Positions 1 through 7,149 of a stretch of 18,700 bases of DNA are shown here, piece after piece (position 1 is the first letter of the stretch; each line of letters starts with the position of its first letter). Source of the stretch: Deltaproteobacteria bacterium (GTDB lineage: Bacteria > SAR324 > NAC60-12); NCBI GenBank assembly GCA_002716165.1, contig PAZT01000036.1, forward strand, positions 1 through 18,700, in the 5' to 3' direction. Under the pieces are notes generated by a model, which saw nothing but the letters and a program-made list of their open reading frames with translations, was not told where the DNA came from and searched no databases. Position numbers and translations under genes: made by a program.

Positions 1-262
1 ATTTATTTTAAAAAAATACTTTAATTTAAGTATCTTAATAGGTATATATATTATTTTTACAATTATAATTTTTAACTTATAGATATATATATGTAATTTT
101 ATTATATAAGTACTTAATAAAAATATAATTAATATTATTATATATAATATTTTAAGAATTATGATTTTTTATTACTAAGAGCTTAATTAGCTTTTAATTC
201 TGTTGAATGTGATTTTCTTACACATCAACACAATAACCCTCATCATATTATTGGGGGAGCCT
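1..262. other. AT-rich intergenic region upstream of flagellin
   Basis: No gene is visible here. Bases 1-176 are almost purely A and T, with many TATATA-like steps. A weak 7-bp hairpin (177-183 with 189-195) could belong to the end of a gene outside the window. I searched for a sigma-28 promoter (TAAA, spacer, GCCGATAA) and a sigma-54 promoter (GG/GC dinucleotides) and found no convincing match. The flagellin promoter is therefore not identified. A TATTAT at 246-251 resembles a -10 box but has no good -35. Confidence 0.6.
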
Positions 263-288
263 GTAGTTATGTAAGGATGTATAATTAC
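263..288 (+). promoter_or_regulatory. Flagellin leader hairpin with CsrA-type ANGGAN loop
   Basis: Bases 263-270 pair with 281-288 (eight pairs, one G-U). Two further G-U pairs (271-280, 272-279) leave a six-base loop AAGGAT at 273-278. This matches the ANGGAN hexaloop known for CsrA/RsmE sites, and 269-280 match the CsrA consensus RUACARGGAUGU at 10 of 12 positions. It lies about 65 bases upstream of the flagellin SD. The pairing is seen in the sequence; CsrA binding is inferred, and requires transcription to start upstream of 263. Confidence 0.45.
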
Positions 289-301
289 TAAGGCAAATAA
301 A

Positions 302-324
302 GACTTTCACATGCAGTGAGAGTC
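302..324 (+). promoter_or_regulatory. Second stem-loop in flagellin leader
   Basis: GACTTTCAC (302-310) pairs with GTGAGAGTC (316-324) around the loop ATGCA, giving nine pairs with one G-U. It ends 17 bases before the SD and has no following T tract, so it is not a terminator. It may shape the leader mRNA, protect its 5' part, or bring the upstream GGA hairpin close to the SD. Confidence 0.45.
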
Positions 325-341
325 AATTAACACGCAAAACC

Positions 342-348
342 AAGGAGG
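342..348 (+). promoter_or_regulatory. Strong ribosome binding site of flagellin
   Basis: AAGGAGG lies five bases before the ATG at 354 and is the strongest SD on the plus strand of this window, as expected for an abundant protein. Bases 342-347 (AAGGAG) also fit ANGGAN, so a CsrA-type repressor could bind here and block initiation. Confidence 0.8.
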
Positions 349-353
349 ACAAT

Positions 354-1817
354 ATGTCTTTGCGAATAAACCATAATATGAGCGCATTAAACGCTCACAG
401 GAACGTTGTCGGTAATGCCAACGCTCAACAAAAAACCATGGAGAAACTCTCTTCGGGTATTAAAATAAACCGTGCTGCAGATGGTCCCGCTGCACTTCAA
501 ATATCAGAAGGGCTACGGGCACAGACCTCTGGTTTGAGTCAGGCCATTGATAATTCTGAAATGGCTGTATCTCTAATGCAAACGGCAGAAGGTGCGCTTG
601 ACGAAGTAAGTCGAGCGCTAATTCAGGCTCGTCAAGTAGCTGTTCATGCTGGGAATGAGGGTAGTAATGATCAAAATATGCTCAAAGCTGACCAGCAGGA
701 AATTGATAATATACTTGAGCAAATCAATCGTATAGCTACAAGTACGCAGTATGGCCACAATTTTCTACTCGATGGAAGTCGCGCCGGAAATGGAGTAACT
801 ACTGGAGATCATCTTGAGTTCGTTGTTGCCGATGAAAAGGCACACAGTTCAGGTCCCGGAGGATACGAAGTTACAATTGAAAATGCAGCAACTCGTGCTA
901 CCCATAGTGGTTCAATTGCTCTAACTCAGCAAATAATTGATGCTGGAGAACAGATTACTGTTTCAGAAGGAGGAAGAGTCGTTAACTTTTTAACTGACGA
1001 AGGTAAAACAGTTGAACAAACTCTAAATGATCTTGAAACTGCTATAAATGATGCAGGATTAAAGATCGATTTAATTAGGCCTTATCCACCTACAACTGAT
1101 GGTAATGCACCTCAAAACATTACTTTCAGACACAAGGAATTCGGTAGTGAGCATACTTTTCAAGTAGCAAGTAATACTGCCGGGCTAGTCTCTTCAGTAG
1201 CAAACAAAAGTGTAGTAGTTGACAATGGTACTGATGTGGCTGGAAAAATCAATGGTGAAGAAACAGTAGGAAGAGGTCAAATTCTTACTGGCGGACCTGG
1301 TGCTGATACTGTAGAAGGTATTCAAATTCGCTATACTGGTGAAACTGAACCTATTGGAGGAAGTGCTGGCACTGTTACTTTCTCGCAAAACTCTTTGACA
1401 TTTCAGGTAGGTGCAAACCCTCATCAGCACTCCGAAATATCACTGAAAAGCATGAAAACAAATGATTTGGGCAGAGGTGAAAAGAATGAATCAAACTTCG
1501 AATCACTCTCTGAAATTCAAGTTTTAAATGCTGAACAGGCTCAGGATGCAATTCGAGTAATTGACCAAGCCATTGAGGAAGTTAGTGCTGATAGAGGCCG
1601 TATGGGAGCATTCCAGAAGAATAACCTGGAAAGTAACCTAAACTACTTGAGGATTGCTCATGAAAATGCAGTGAGTTCAGAATCTGTAATCCGTGATGCG
1701 GATATGGCAGAGGAAATGGCTACATTCACTAGAAACCAGATCATGATGGAAGCAAGCACTTCCATGATGGCACAGGCAAACCAGAATTCAATGACTGTGT
1801 TAAAGCTTGTCGGGTAG
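354..1817 (+). CDS. fliC: Flagellin (flagellar filament subunit)
   Basis: Structural protein exported through the flagellar type III system and polymerised into the filament. The N-terminal D0/D1 part (residues 1-145) begins MSLRINHNMSALNAHRN and contains EKLSSGIKINRAADGPA and the helix ending RIATSTQYG, all typical of flagellins. Residues about 150-350 form a Gly/Thr-rich variable insert (D2-like). The C-terminal D1/D0 part (about 375-487) has DQAIEEVSADRGRMGAFQ and ends TVLKLVG. I see no cysteine, common in extracellular filament proteins. The D1 helix keeps a variant of the TLR5-contact motif (QARQVAVHA at about 91-99). At 487 residues it is near the Salmonella length. The start is fixed by the SD at 342-348. 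It appears monocistronic, with a terminator-like hairpin after the stop. The symbol could equally be flaA, flaB or hag. Confidence 0.95.
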   Translation: MSLRINHNMSALNAHRNVVGNANAQQKTMEKLSSGIKINRAADGPAALQISEGLRAQTSGLSQAIDNSEMAVSLMQTAEGALDEVSRALIQARQVAVHAGNEGSNDQNMLKADQQEIDNILEQINRIATSTQYGHNFLLDGSRAGNGVTTGDHLEFVVADEKAHSSGPGGYEVTIENAATRATHSGSIALTQQIIDAGEQITVSEGGRVVNFLTDEGKTVEQTLNDLETAINDAGLKIDLIRPYPPTTDGNAPQNITFRHKEFGSEHTFQVASNTAGLVSSVANKSVVVDNGTDVAGKINGEETVGRGQILTGGPGADTVEGIQIRYTGETEPIGGSAGTVTFSQNSLTFQVGANPHQHSEISLKSMKTNDLGRGEKNESNFESLSEIQVLNAEQAQDAIRVIDQAIEEVSADRGRMGAFQKNNLESNLNYLRIAHENAVSSESVIRDADMAEEMATFTRNQIMMEASTSMMAQANQNSMTVLKLVG

Positions 1818-1837
1818 TTATTCACATTGAGTACTTG

Positions 1838-1858
1838 ACTGCTTTAGGCAGTTTTGTT
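1838..1858 (+). terminator. Rho-independent terminator of flagellin
   Basis: ACTGC (1838-1842) and GCAGT (1848-1852) form a five-pair stem around TTTAG, followed by TTTTGTT. It begins 21 bases after the flagellin stop. On the minus strand the same hairpin lacks a T tract, so it should act mainly on flagellin. The stem is short; it is enclosed by an outer repeat, ATTGAGT (1826-1832) with ACTCAAT (1870-1876). Confidence 0.55.
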
Positions 1859-1876
1859 CTCTAATACCCACTCAAT

Positions 1877-4800
1877 TTATTGCCCTTCATTGCGAAAGTA
1901 ATGAAGGGTACCAGCTTCACTCCCTACTATCAAATCCAAATCACCATCTTTATCCATATCAGCAAACACAGGATTTCCTCCAACTGGAAATGTAAGTTCT
2001 TTAAAATACTCATCTGAGGGTATCCATGAGTTTGAGCTATCTTTTTTTGAATCTGCCTTATAACTGTAAATTTTCCCAGAATCAGACCCGATTATAAGCT
2101 CTGGCTGCTGATCATTATTGAGGTCTGCAAATACAGGTACAGATCCCAATCCTACATCTAAATTCAAATATTTTCTTCTTTCCAACATAAAACGAATTTC
2201 TTTTCCTATATCTTTACGAATATATTTGTAGAGTTGGCCGTTAAATTTCCCCATAAGAACATCCTTTTTCCCATCTTTATTTAAATCAATAACAGCTGGA
2301 ACAGAGTTCCTACCACTTGTAACACCAATAAATACAGTTGGATTGAAGACAAAATCAGCAATTTCAGTTATACCTTTATTTTCCCAGTAATGAATGCTCC
2401 CACTCTGATTACCTACAAGCAAATCTAGGTCTTCATCTTCATCTAAATCATATAATACTGGTGCTGCATTACTACCACCCTTATAACCTAGGAAATAATT
2501 GCTTTCAAGAATCCATTGTACATTTCCAGAACTGTGATCACTTCGATAATATCTTAATTCACCTTCATGATTACCTACAATTAAATCAAGAAATCCATCT
2601 CCATCTATATCTATAAATGCCGGGAAAGCTCGACGACCAATATCTAGATTCCCATATTTTGACGTGACAAATTCGAAAATAGGTTCAATAGGTTCATTTT
2701 TTAATGAGTTTTTCTCTGTATCAGGGTTTTCAAGCTGATTTACAGAATCTGATAACACTACTTCCTGATCCTCATCCTCTAAAGTATTTTCTACAAGAAT
2801 CTGCTTTGTTACTTCATCATCTTCCTTTTTTATGCTTTGTCCTCCATTTATCCAGTATCTTAAATTTCCTTCGATATCCCCAATCAGCATATCTGATTTG
2901 TTATCTTCATCTAAGTCAGAAAAGTGTGGAGTACTATATCCAGCAGATTTAATTTTTTGCCAATGTGTTGCTTCAAGATTCCAGCCTCTCAATGCAGGTA
3001 ATCTTTTAGGTGGCAGATGACTAACTAGACTTAAAAAACCTTCTCGTCCACCAACAATCAGGTCTGGATATTCATCATTGTTCCAAGTCCATAATGCCGG
3101 TGAGGAATTACCCTTCATTTGGATTCCAGAAATACGTGTATTTCGAAGAACAAAATGTGGCTTACTTTTATCTCCTTGATTTTCATAATAAATTATCAAT
3201 CCTTTACTATTGCCTATCAATAAATCCAGATCTTTATCACCATCCATATCACTCAGTAAAGGTTTGCTGAAACTACCAACATCAATTTGAGACACATTCA
3301 GATCATGTATAACCCATTCAGGAATTTTATCTGTTCCACGATTCAAGAGCCATTCTATCTTGCCATTCCTGTTCCCACTGATAATGTCTAAATCGCCATC
3401 ATCGTCCAAATCAGACAAAACAGGTGCACTAAAATTTCTTTTATTCCTTTGCAAAGACTGGAATTTAATCTGGTACCAATCAGTACCTTTATCTGCACGA
3501 TTTTCAAAAGCATATATTTCCCCAGATCGACTACCAAGCAAAATATCCTTGCGACCATCATTGTTCCAGTCTCCGCTATTAACAAATACATGACGATCTG
3601 AGCCAACAAGATTTTCTATCTTCAAATAGTTTCGTGACGAAAGCAAAAGTTGGTTTCTTGTAATAATTCCATGTTTTTTTAGTATTTCAATATTTCTATT
3701 TGGGGATTTTCCATCATCAGATCCTGATTGCTCTGGATCTTGTTCTATTTCAACATTTTCCTGAATAGTAGCATTCGATTCTTTTTTTCTTACTTTTAAA
3801 TTATTATCAAGAGAATCTGCAAATTCATCTTCAATTGAGTCAATACTAAGGTCTTCACGAAATATATATTCATTAAAATCTTTCAATTTTTCAATTTTTT
3901 GTCCTTCTGGAACACTAAAAGCTTTTTTAAGTTCAATCAGGCATTCAGGAAATCCATTTAATTCTTTACATGCACTAGAAAGGATACTCTCTACTGAGCT
4001 TGATTTATCAAAATAATTGGGGTCAAAAGATTTTATTTTATTTAACATGCTTGTCAATATTTCATGATTTTCATATTTTATTATCCTTGAAGTTGCAGTA
4101 CCTAAAAACAATTCTGGATAATTGTCATTATTTAAATCATAAAATGTAGGGGAAACAAAACCACCAACATCTATAAATTGAAAATGTTTTGACTTTATCT
4201 TCCAATTTGGGACAAAACGGTCTCCAATGTTAAGATAAAAGTCTATCTTTCCATCAGATTTTCCAGCAAACAAGTCCAAGTCCCCATCTTGATCCCAGTC
4301 TACCAATTCAGGGACAACATCTACATTTTGAAAAATATCTGCTATGAGTAAGGGTTGATATTTACAGCGAACATCAGGCGGATTTACTACGTCATATTCT
4401 TCACAAAATATTGCTTCTTCGGATATTCCTGAATTTAAAATTAAGTGAATTTTTCCTGATCTAGTTCCAACAATCATATCAAAAGCTCTATCGCCATTTA
4501 AGTCAGCAAAACGTGGGATACTATTTCCGTCAAATTTTAATCCCATATAAATTGGAGTATTTCGAAAAAATCTTGGGCTTAGGCGGTTTCCTCGATTTTC
4601 ATAGTGGAAAATATGACCATCCTGTGAACCAATAAACATATCGAGATCACCGTCATTGTCAATGTCAACAAATTCAGGAGCTGAATTTCCCCCCACATCA
4701 AGTATTGTTCGAAAAAGAGTAGGATTACTTTGCTCATCAACACCTGAATGCAATACTTCATAATCCTCAGTTATTAACTTTAACAATGGAGTATTTCGGC

Positions 4801-5083
4801 TACCTTCATTAAGAAAATATGCAATTCTTCCGTCAGATTTTCCCACAAACAAATCAATATCATTATCACCGTCAATATCTACAAAACGGAGTTGACTTCG
4901 ACTGAAACTTCGAGTGTACAGAAGCTTGCTTTCTCCTTCGATTTTTCCATAATACTGCGGTATCCAGTTATATTTTAAGGCTAACTCATCCTCAACTGCT
5001 GAAATATTTACTTGAATTGCAAACAATATCAATTTGGTAATAAGAATGGTCTTAAATATTAATAATTCCTTTTTCTTAAACAT
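1877..5083 (-). CDS. Exported FG-GAP/VCBS-repeat protein, 15 calcium-loop repeats
   Basis: Large predicted surface or periplasmic protein of unknown ligand. The N-terminus has a signal peptide (MFKKKELLIFK, a hydrophobic stretch, probable cleavage after NISA near residue 29). Fifteen repeats follow, each with a DxDxDGDxD-type calcium loop, then a hydrophobic strand with G (such as LDLIVG) and an aromatic GxIxYxxN strand. Loops begin at about 69, 140, 194, 262, 316; 505, 558, 612, 666, 723; and 825, 879, 933, 987, 1042. Blocks two and three repeat almost exactly every 54 residues. Charged linkers separate the blocks (about 340-495 and 750-805). FG-GAP/VCBS repeats usually build beta-propellers in adhesins and sugar-binding or scaffold proteins. 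An in-frame TAA lies just upstream of the ATG, fixing the start; I see no SD. No membrane anchor or sorting domain is visible at the C-terminus. Confidence 0.88.
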   Translation of the reverse strand: MFKKKELLIFKTILITKLILFAIQVNISAVEDELALKYNWIPQYYGKIEGESKLLYTRSFSRSQLRFVDIDGDNDIDLFVGKSDGRIAYFLNEGSRNTPLLKLITEDYEVLHSGVDEQSNPTLFRTILDVGGNSAPEFVDIDNDGDLDMFIGSQDGHIFHYENRGNRLSPRFFRNTPIYMGLKFDGNSIPRFADLNGDRAFDMIVGTRSGKIHLILNSGISEEAIFCEEYDVVNPPDVRCKYQPLLIADIFQNVDVVPELVDWDQDGDLDLFAGKSDGKIDFYLNIGDRFVPNWKIKSKHFQFIDVGGFVSPTFYDLNNDNYPELFLGTATSRIIKYENHEILTSMLNKIKSFDPNYFDKSSSVESILSSACKELNGFPECLIELKKAFSVPEGQKIEKLKDFNEYIFREDLSIDSIEDEFADSLDNNLKVRKKESNATIQENVEIEQDPEQSGSDDGKSPNRNIEILKKHGIITRNQLLLSSRNYLKIENLVGSDRHVFVNSGDWNNDGRKDILLGSRSGEIYAFENRADKGTDWYQIKFQSLQRNKRNFSAPVLSDLDDDGDLDIISGNRNGKIEWLLNRGTDKIPEWVIHDLNVSQIDVGSFSKPLLSDMDGDKDLDLLIGNSKGLIIYYENQGDKSKPHFVLRNTRISGIQMKGNSSPALWTWNNDEYPDLIVGGREGFLSLVSHLPPKRLPALRGWNLEATHWQKIKSAGYSTPHFSDLDEDNKSDMLIGDIEGNLRYWINGGQSIKKEDDEVTKQILVENTLEDEDQEVVLSDSVNQLENPDTEKNSLKNEPIEPIFEFVTSKYGNLDIGRRAFPAFIDIDGDGFLDLIVGNHEGELRYYRSDHSSGNVQWILESNYFLGYKGGSNAAPVLYDLDEDEDLDLLVGNQSGSIHYWENKGITEIADFVFNPTVFIGVTSGRNSVPAVIDLNKDGKKDVLMGKFNGQLYKYIRKDIGKEIRFMLERRKYLNLDVGLGSVPVFADLNNDQQPELIIGSDSGKIYSYKADSKKDSSNSWIPSDEYFKELTFPVGGNPVFADMDKDGDLDLIVGSEAGTLHYFRNEGQ
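1883..1908. repeat. Perfect 9-bp inverted repeat at the end of the FG-GAP gene
   Basis: CCCTTCATT (1883-1891) and AATGAAGGG (1900-1908) are exact reverse complements around an eight-base loop; pairs 1882-1909 and 1881-1910 can extend the stem. It covers the last codons of the minus-strand gene, ending three bases before its stop. No T tract follows on either strand, so it is not a classical terminator. It may protect the 3' end of the mRNA. Confidence 0.6.
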
Positions 5084-5117
5084 GTATTAAATGAATTTAA
5101 TTCTTTAGGAGTAATTA

Positions 5118-5123
5118 ATTATA
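5118..5123 (-). promoter_or_regulatory. Candidate -10 box of the FG-GAP gene
   Basis: On the minus strand this reads TATAAT, placed to give a 5' leader of about 25-30 bases before the ATG at 5083. No good -35 lies 16-18 bases upstream. In such AT-rich DNA chance matches are common, so this is tentative. Confidence 0.3.
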
Positions 5124-5446
5124 TACTTTAAATTTCAAAACTTTTTTAAATCAAATTTTTACATGCAATTTTTATCCAATTACAACTAACTTGAAAAATT
5201 GATTTAAGAATATTAATAGGGTATAAGTAAAAAAGTAATCTTAATCATAATTTTTGTTAATGCTTTCAATCTTAATGCTGATTTGTAACCAGTCTTAATC
5301 AAGCCAAATTAAATTTTTGAAATATTTTTTTAGCCAAGTAATGACACTCACACTAATGATAATTTGCTTTTTAGTATTCATCTGGTCCATATATAATCAT
5401 TTTGTTTTTCTAAATATAAATGTGGAATATATAAATGGGATGGTTC

Positions 5447-5520
5447 GCAGGTCCTACTCACTGTGGAGATGATTTTTTTCATTAATACTAATGTCTTGTC
5501 TGTTTCTTAGTAGGGTCTGT
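5447..5520 (+). ncRNA. Candidate structured RNA or pepA leader element
   Basis: GCAGGTCCTACT (5447-5458) can pair along its full length with AGTAGGGTCTGT (5509-5520): twelve continuous pairs, three of them G-U. The 50-base interior contains a perfect five-pair hairpin (CATTA 5480-5484 with TAATG 5489-5493, loop ATAC). A T8 run follows at 5539-5546. It is oriented toward pepA and lies about 95 bases before its start. It could be a small RNA, an untranslated leader, or chance pairing. It matches no RNA family I can name; a 6S-like hairpin with a large bulge is one loose resemblance. The strand is chosen because the T run follows on the plus strand. Confidence 0.25.
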
Positions 5521-5613
5521 AAGGTTATGATCAAACAATTTTTTTTAATTTTTTACTTGTAGAAAAAATATCAAGATTATTTTCTTCATAAACGCTTTTA
5601 AAGGAATTTCAAA

Positions 5614-7116
5614 ATGAAACTTACTATTGAGTACAGTAATAAATCTATTTTAAATAATAAACTTGACGCTTTAATTGTTTTTATTTTTGAGGATTTAGGA
5701 CTAGCAGGAAGCGGACTAAACTCCCTTCCCTATGATTTGAAAAATAACTTAGATACCTCAATTAAACTAAAAGTTTTTACTGGCAAACAAAATAAATGCC
5801 TGCAGTTATTTTCAGCATATGCAAATATTCCACAAATTTTAGCAGTTGGCGTGGGCAAAAAAAATGAAATGAATTCTGAATCTCTAAGACGAGCCGCAGG
5901 TACAGCCGGTAAAATATTGAATTCTCTCAAAGCAAAAAATATTGGATTTTCTGTAACTTCTCATCTTCAAAAAGTTTCTAATACTGACGTAGGTCAGGTA
6001 CTAGTTGAGGGATTAACTCTGGGTTCATATAAGTTCAATAAATATAAGGAATCTAACGATGAAAATTTAAAATTAGAATCAATTAAACTTAAATGCTTTG
6101 ATCCAGATAATGTTACCTCCAGAAAGGCTATTAAAACAGGTAAAATGAGGGCAGATAGTACAAATTTGGCGAGAAACCTTGGTAACATGCCTGCTAATGA
6201 TCTAAAACCTAAAGATTTGGCATCCTCAGCAGAAAAAATTGCTAAGCAACATAAAATGAACTGTACAGTTTTAGAGGAAAAACAAATGAAAAAGCTTGGC
6301 ATGGAAATGCTGTTGGGGGTCTCTCAAGGATCCCGTGAACCAGCAAAGCTAATACTGATGGAATATTTTCATCAAAAAGCTAAGCAAACGGTGGCGCTAG
6401 TTGGTAAAGGAGTAACGTTTGATTCGGGAGGAATCTCACTTAAACCCGGGAGAAACATGGATGAAATGAAGTTCGATATGTGTGGTGCTGCAGCAGTTTT
6501 GGGAGCAATGGAAATCATAGGTCAGATAAATCCACATGTAAATGTGATTGGAGTTATTGCTGCAACAGAAAATCTGCCTGGAGGAGATGCCCAACGACCA
6601 GGAGACATTGTTACAGCACATAATGGTAAACGTGTGGAAATACTTAACACGGATGCTGAAGGCCGACTCATCCTTGGAGACGCCTTAAGTTATGTCGTAA
6701 ATGAATTTAAGCCAAATGCAGTTATCGACCTAGCGACTCTTACTGGAGCATGTATTACAGCATTAGGTCACTATGCATGTGGCGCAATCACTAACAGCAA
6801 TAAATTGATGGAACAGGTCAGAAAAGCAGCTAATCTTAGTGGTGACAGAGTATGGCAGCTACCTTGTTTTCCAGAATATGGTGAGTCAATCAAGGGCAAA
6901 TATGGTGACTTACAGAACATTGGGGTTGGAGATTCAGGAACCATCATAGGGGGTATGTTTTTAGAACATTTTGTAGACAAAACTCCTTGGGTACACTTGG
7001 ATATTGCTGGCACAGCATGGAATGTTAAACATATCGGCTATCAGCCAAATAGTGGTGCAACAGGATTTGGAGTTAGATTGCTTGTTGATCTAGTACAAAA
7101 CTGGGAACCAATTTAA
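5614..7116 (+). CDS. pepA: Leucyl aminopeptidase (M17 family)
   Basis: Cytosolic metallo-aminopeptidase that removes N-terminal residues, preferring leucine, from peptides; works as a hexamer with two metal ions. The family signature NTDAEGRL is at 345-352. By comparison with E. coli PepA the metal ligands are K265, D270, D288, D347 and E349, and the catalytic residues K277 and R351; all are present. The poorly conserved N-terminal macro-like domain covers about 1-165 and the catalytic domain about 170-500. At 500 residues it has the usual family length. The start is supported by AAGGA at 5601-5605, eight bases before the ATG. Some PepA proteins also bind DNA as XerCD accessory factors or regulators; nothing in the sequence decides that here. 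It heads the gene run that extends to 13469, with mgtE 33 bases downstream. Confidence 0.96.
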   Translation: MKLTIEYSNKSILNNKLDALIVFIFEDLGLAGSGLNSLPYDLKNNLDTSIKLKVFTGKQNKCLQLFSAYANIPQILAVGVGKKNEMNSESLRRAAGTAGKILNSLKAKNIGFSVTSHLQKVSNTDVGQVLVEGLTLGSYKFNKYKESNDENLKLESIKLKCFDPDNVTSRKAIKTGKMRADSTNLARNLGNMPANDLKPKDLASSAEKIAKQHKMNCTVLEEKQMKKLGMEMLLGVSQGSREPAKLILMEYFHQKAKQTVALVGKGVTFDSGGISLKPGRNMDEMKFDMCGAAAVLGAMEIIGQINPHVNVIGVIAATENLPGGDAQRPGDIVTAHNGKRVEILNTDAEGRLILGDALSYVVNEFKPNAVIDLATLTGACITALGHYACGAITNSNKLMEQVRKAANLSGDRVWQLPCFPEYGESIKGKYGDLQNIGVGDSGTIIGGMFLEHFVDKTPWVHLDIAGTAWNVKHIGYQPNSGATGFGVRLLVDLVQNWEPI

Positions 7117-7149
7117 TAAATTTTTTACAAATCTTAAATTGTCAAAATA

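Larger units (their letters stand above)
5084..5613. other. Divergent intergenic region between FG-GAP gene and pepA
   Basis: This 530-bp stretch separates two divergent genes and has no credible ORF. It is AT-rich, with T8 and T6 runs at 5539-5546 and 5549-5554. It holds a candidate -10 box for the minus-strand gene (5118-5123), an isolated TATAAT at 5392-5397 on the plus strand, and a long candidate RNA stem (5447-5520). A TTGAAA at 5191 lies 17 bases from TAATAG at 5214, a weak promoter match on the plus strand. Nothing else is recognised. Confidence 0.6.

Noticed and set aside
177..195. Seven-pair hairpin with TTTT in its right arm, possible terminator of an upstream gene
   Set aside because: The T run is inside the stem, no T tract follows, the stem is AT-rich, and no upstream gene is visible.
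272..300. Possible sigma-28 promoter (TAAGGATG, 12-base gap, GGCAAATAA)
   Set aside because: Both halves deviate from TAAAGTTT and GCCGATAA, and transcription would start inside the structured leader.
1194..1430. Minus-strand ORF of 78 codons inside flagellin
   Set aside because: Antisense shadow of a well-supported gene; low-complexity Ser/Thr-rich translation with no features.
1877..5083. Reading the FG-GAP repeats as DNA-level tandem repeats
   Set aside because: The periodicity is at protein level; nucleotide sequences of repeats are diverged, with no sign of recent duplication.
5392..5397. TATAAT as a pepA promoter
   Set aside because: Nearest -35-like TTGCTT is 22 bases away and no TG extension is present; too weak in AT-rich DNA.
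5437..5454. T-arm-like GGTTCGC segment suggesting a tRNA
   Set aside because: No acceptor stem, anticodon arm or D arm can be formed around it.
5994..6302. 102-codon minus-strand ORF within pepA
   Set aside because: Shadow ORF opposite conserved PepA sequence, without a ribosome binding site or recognisable domain.
7117..7149. M-box magnesium riboswitch for mgtE
   Set aside because: Only 33 bases separate pepA from mgtE, far too short for that riboswitch.
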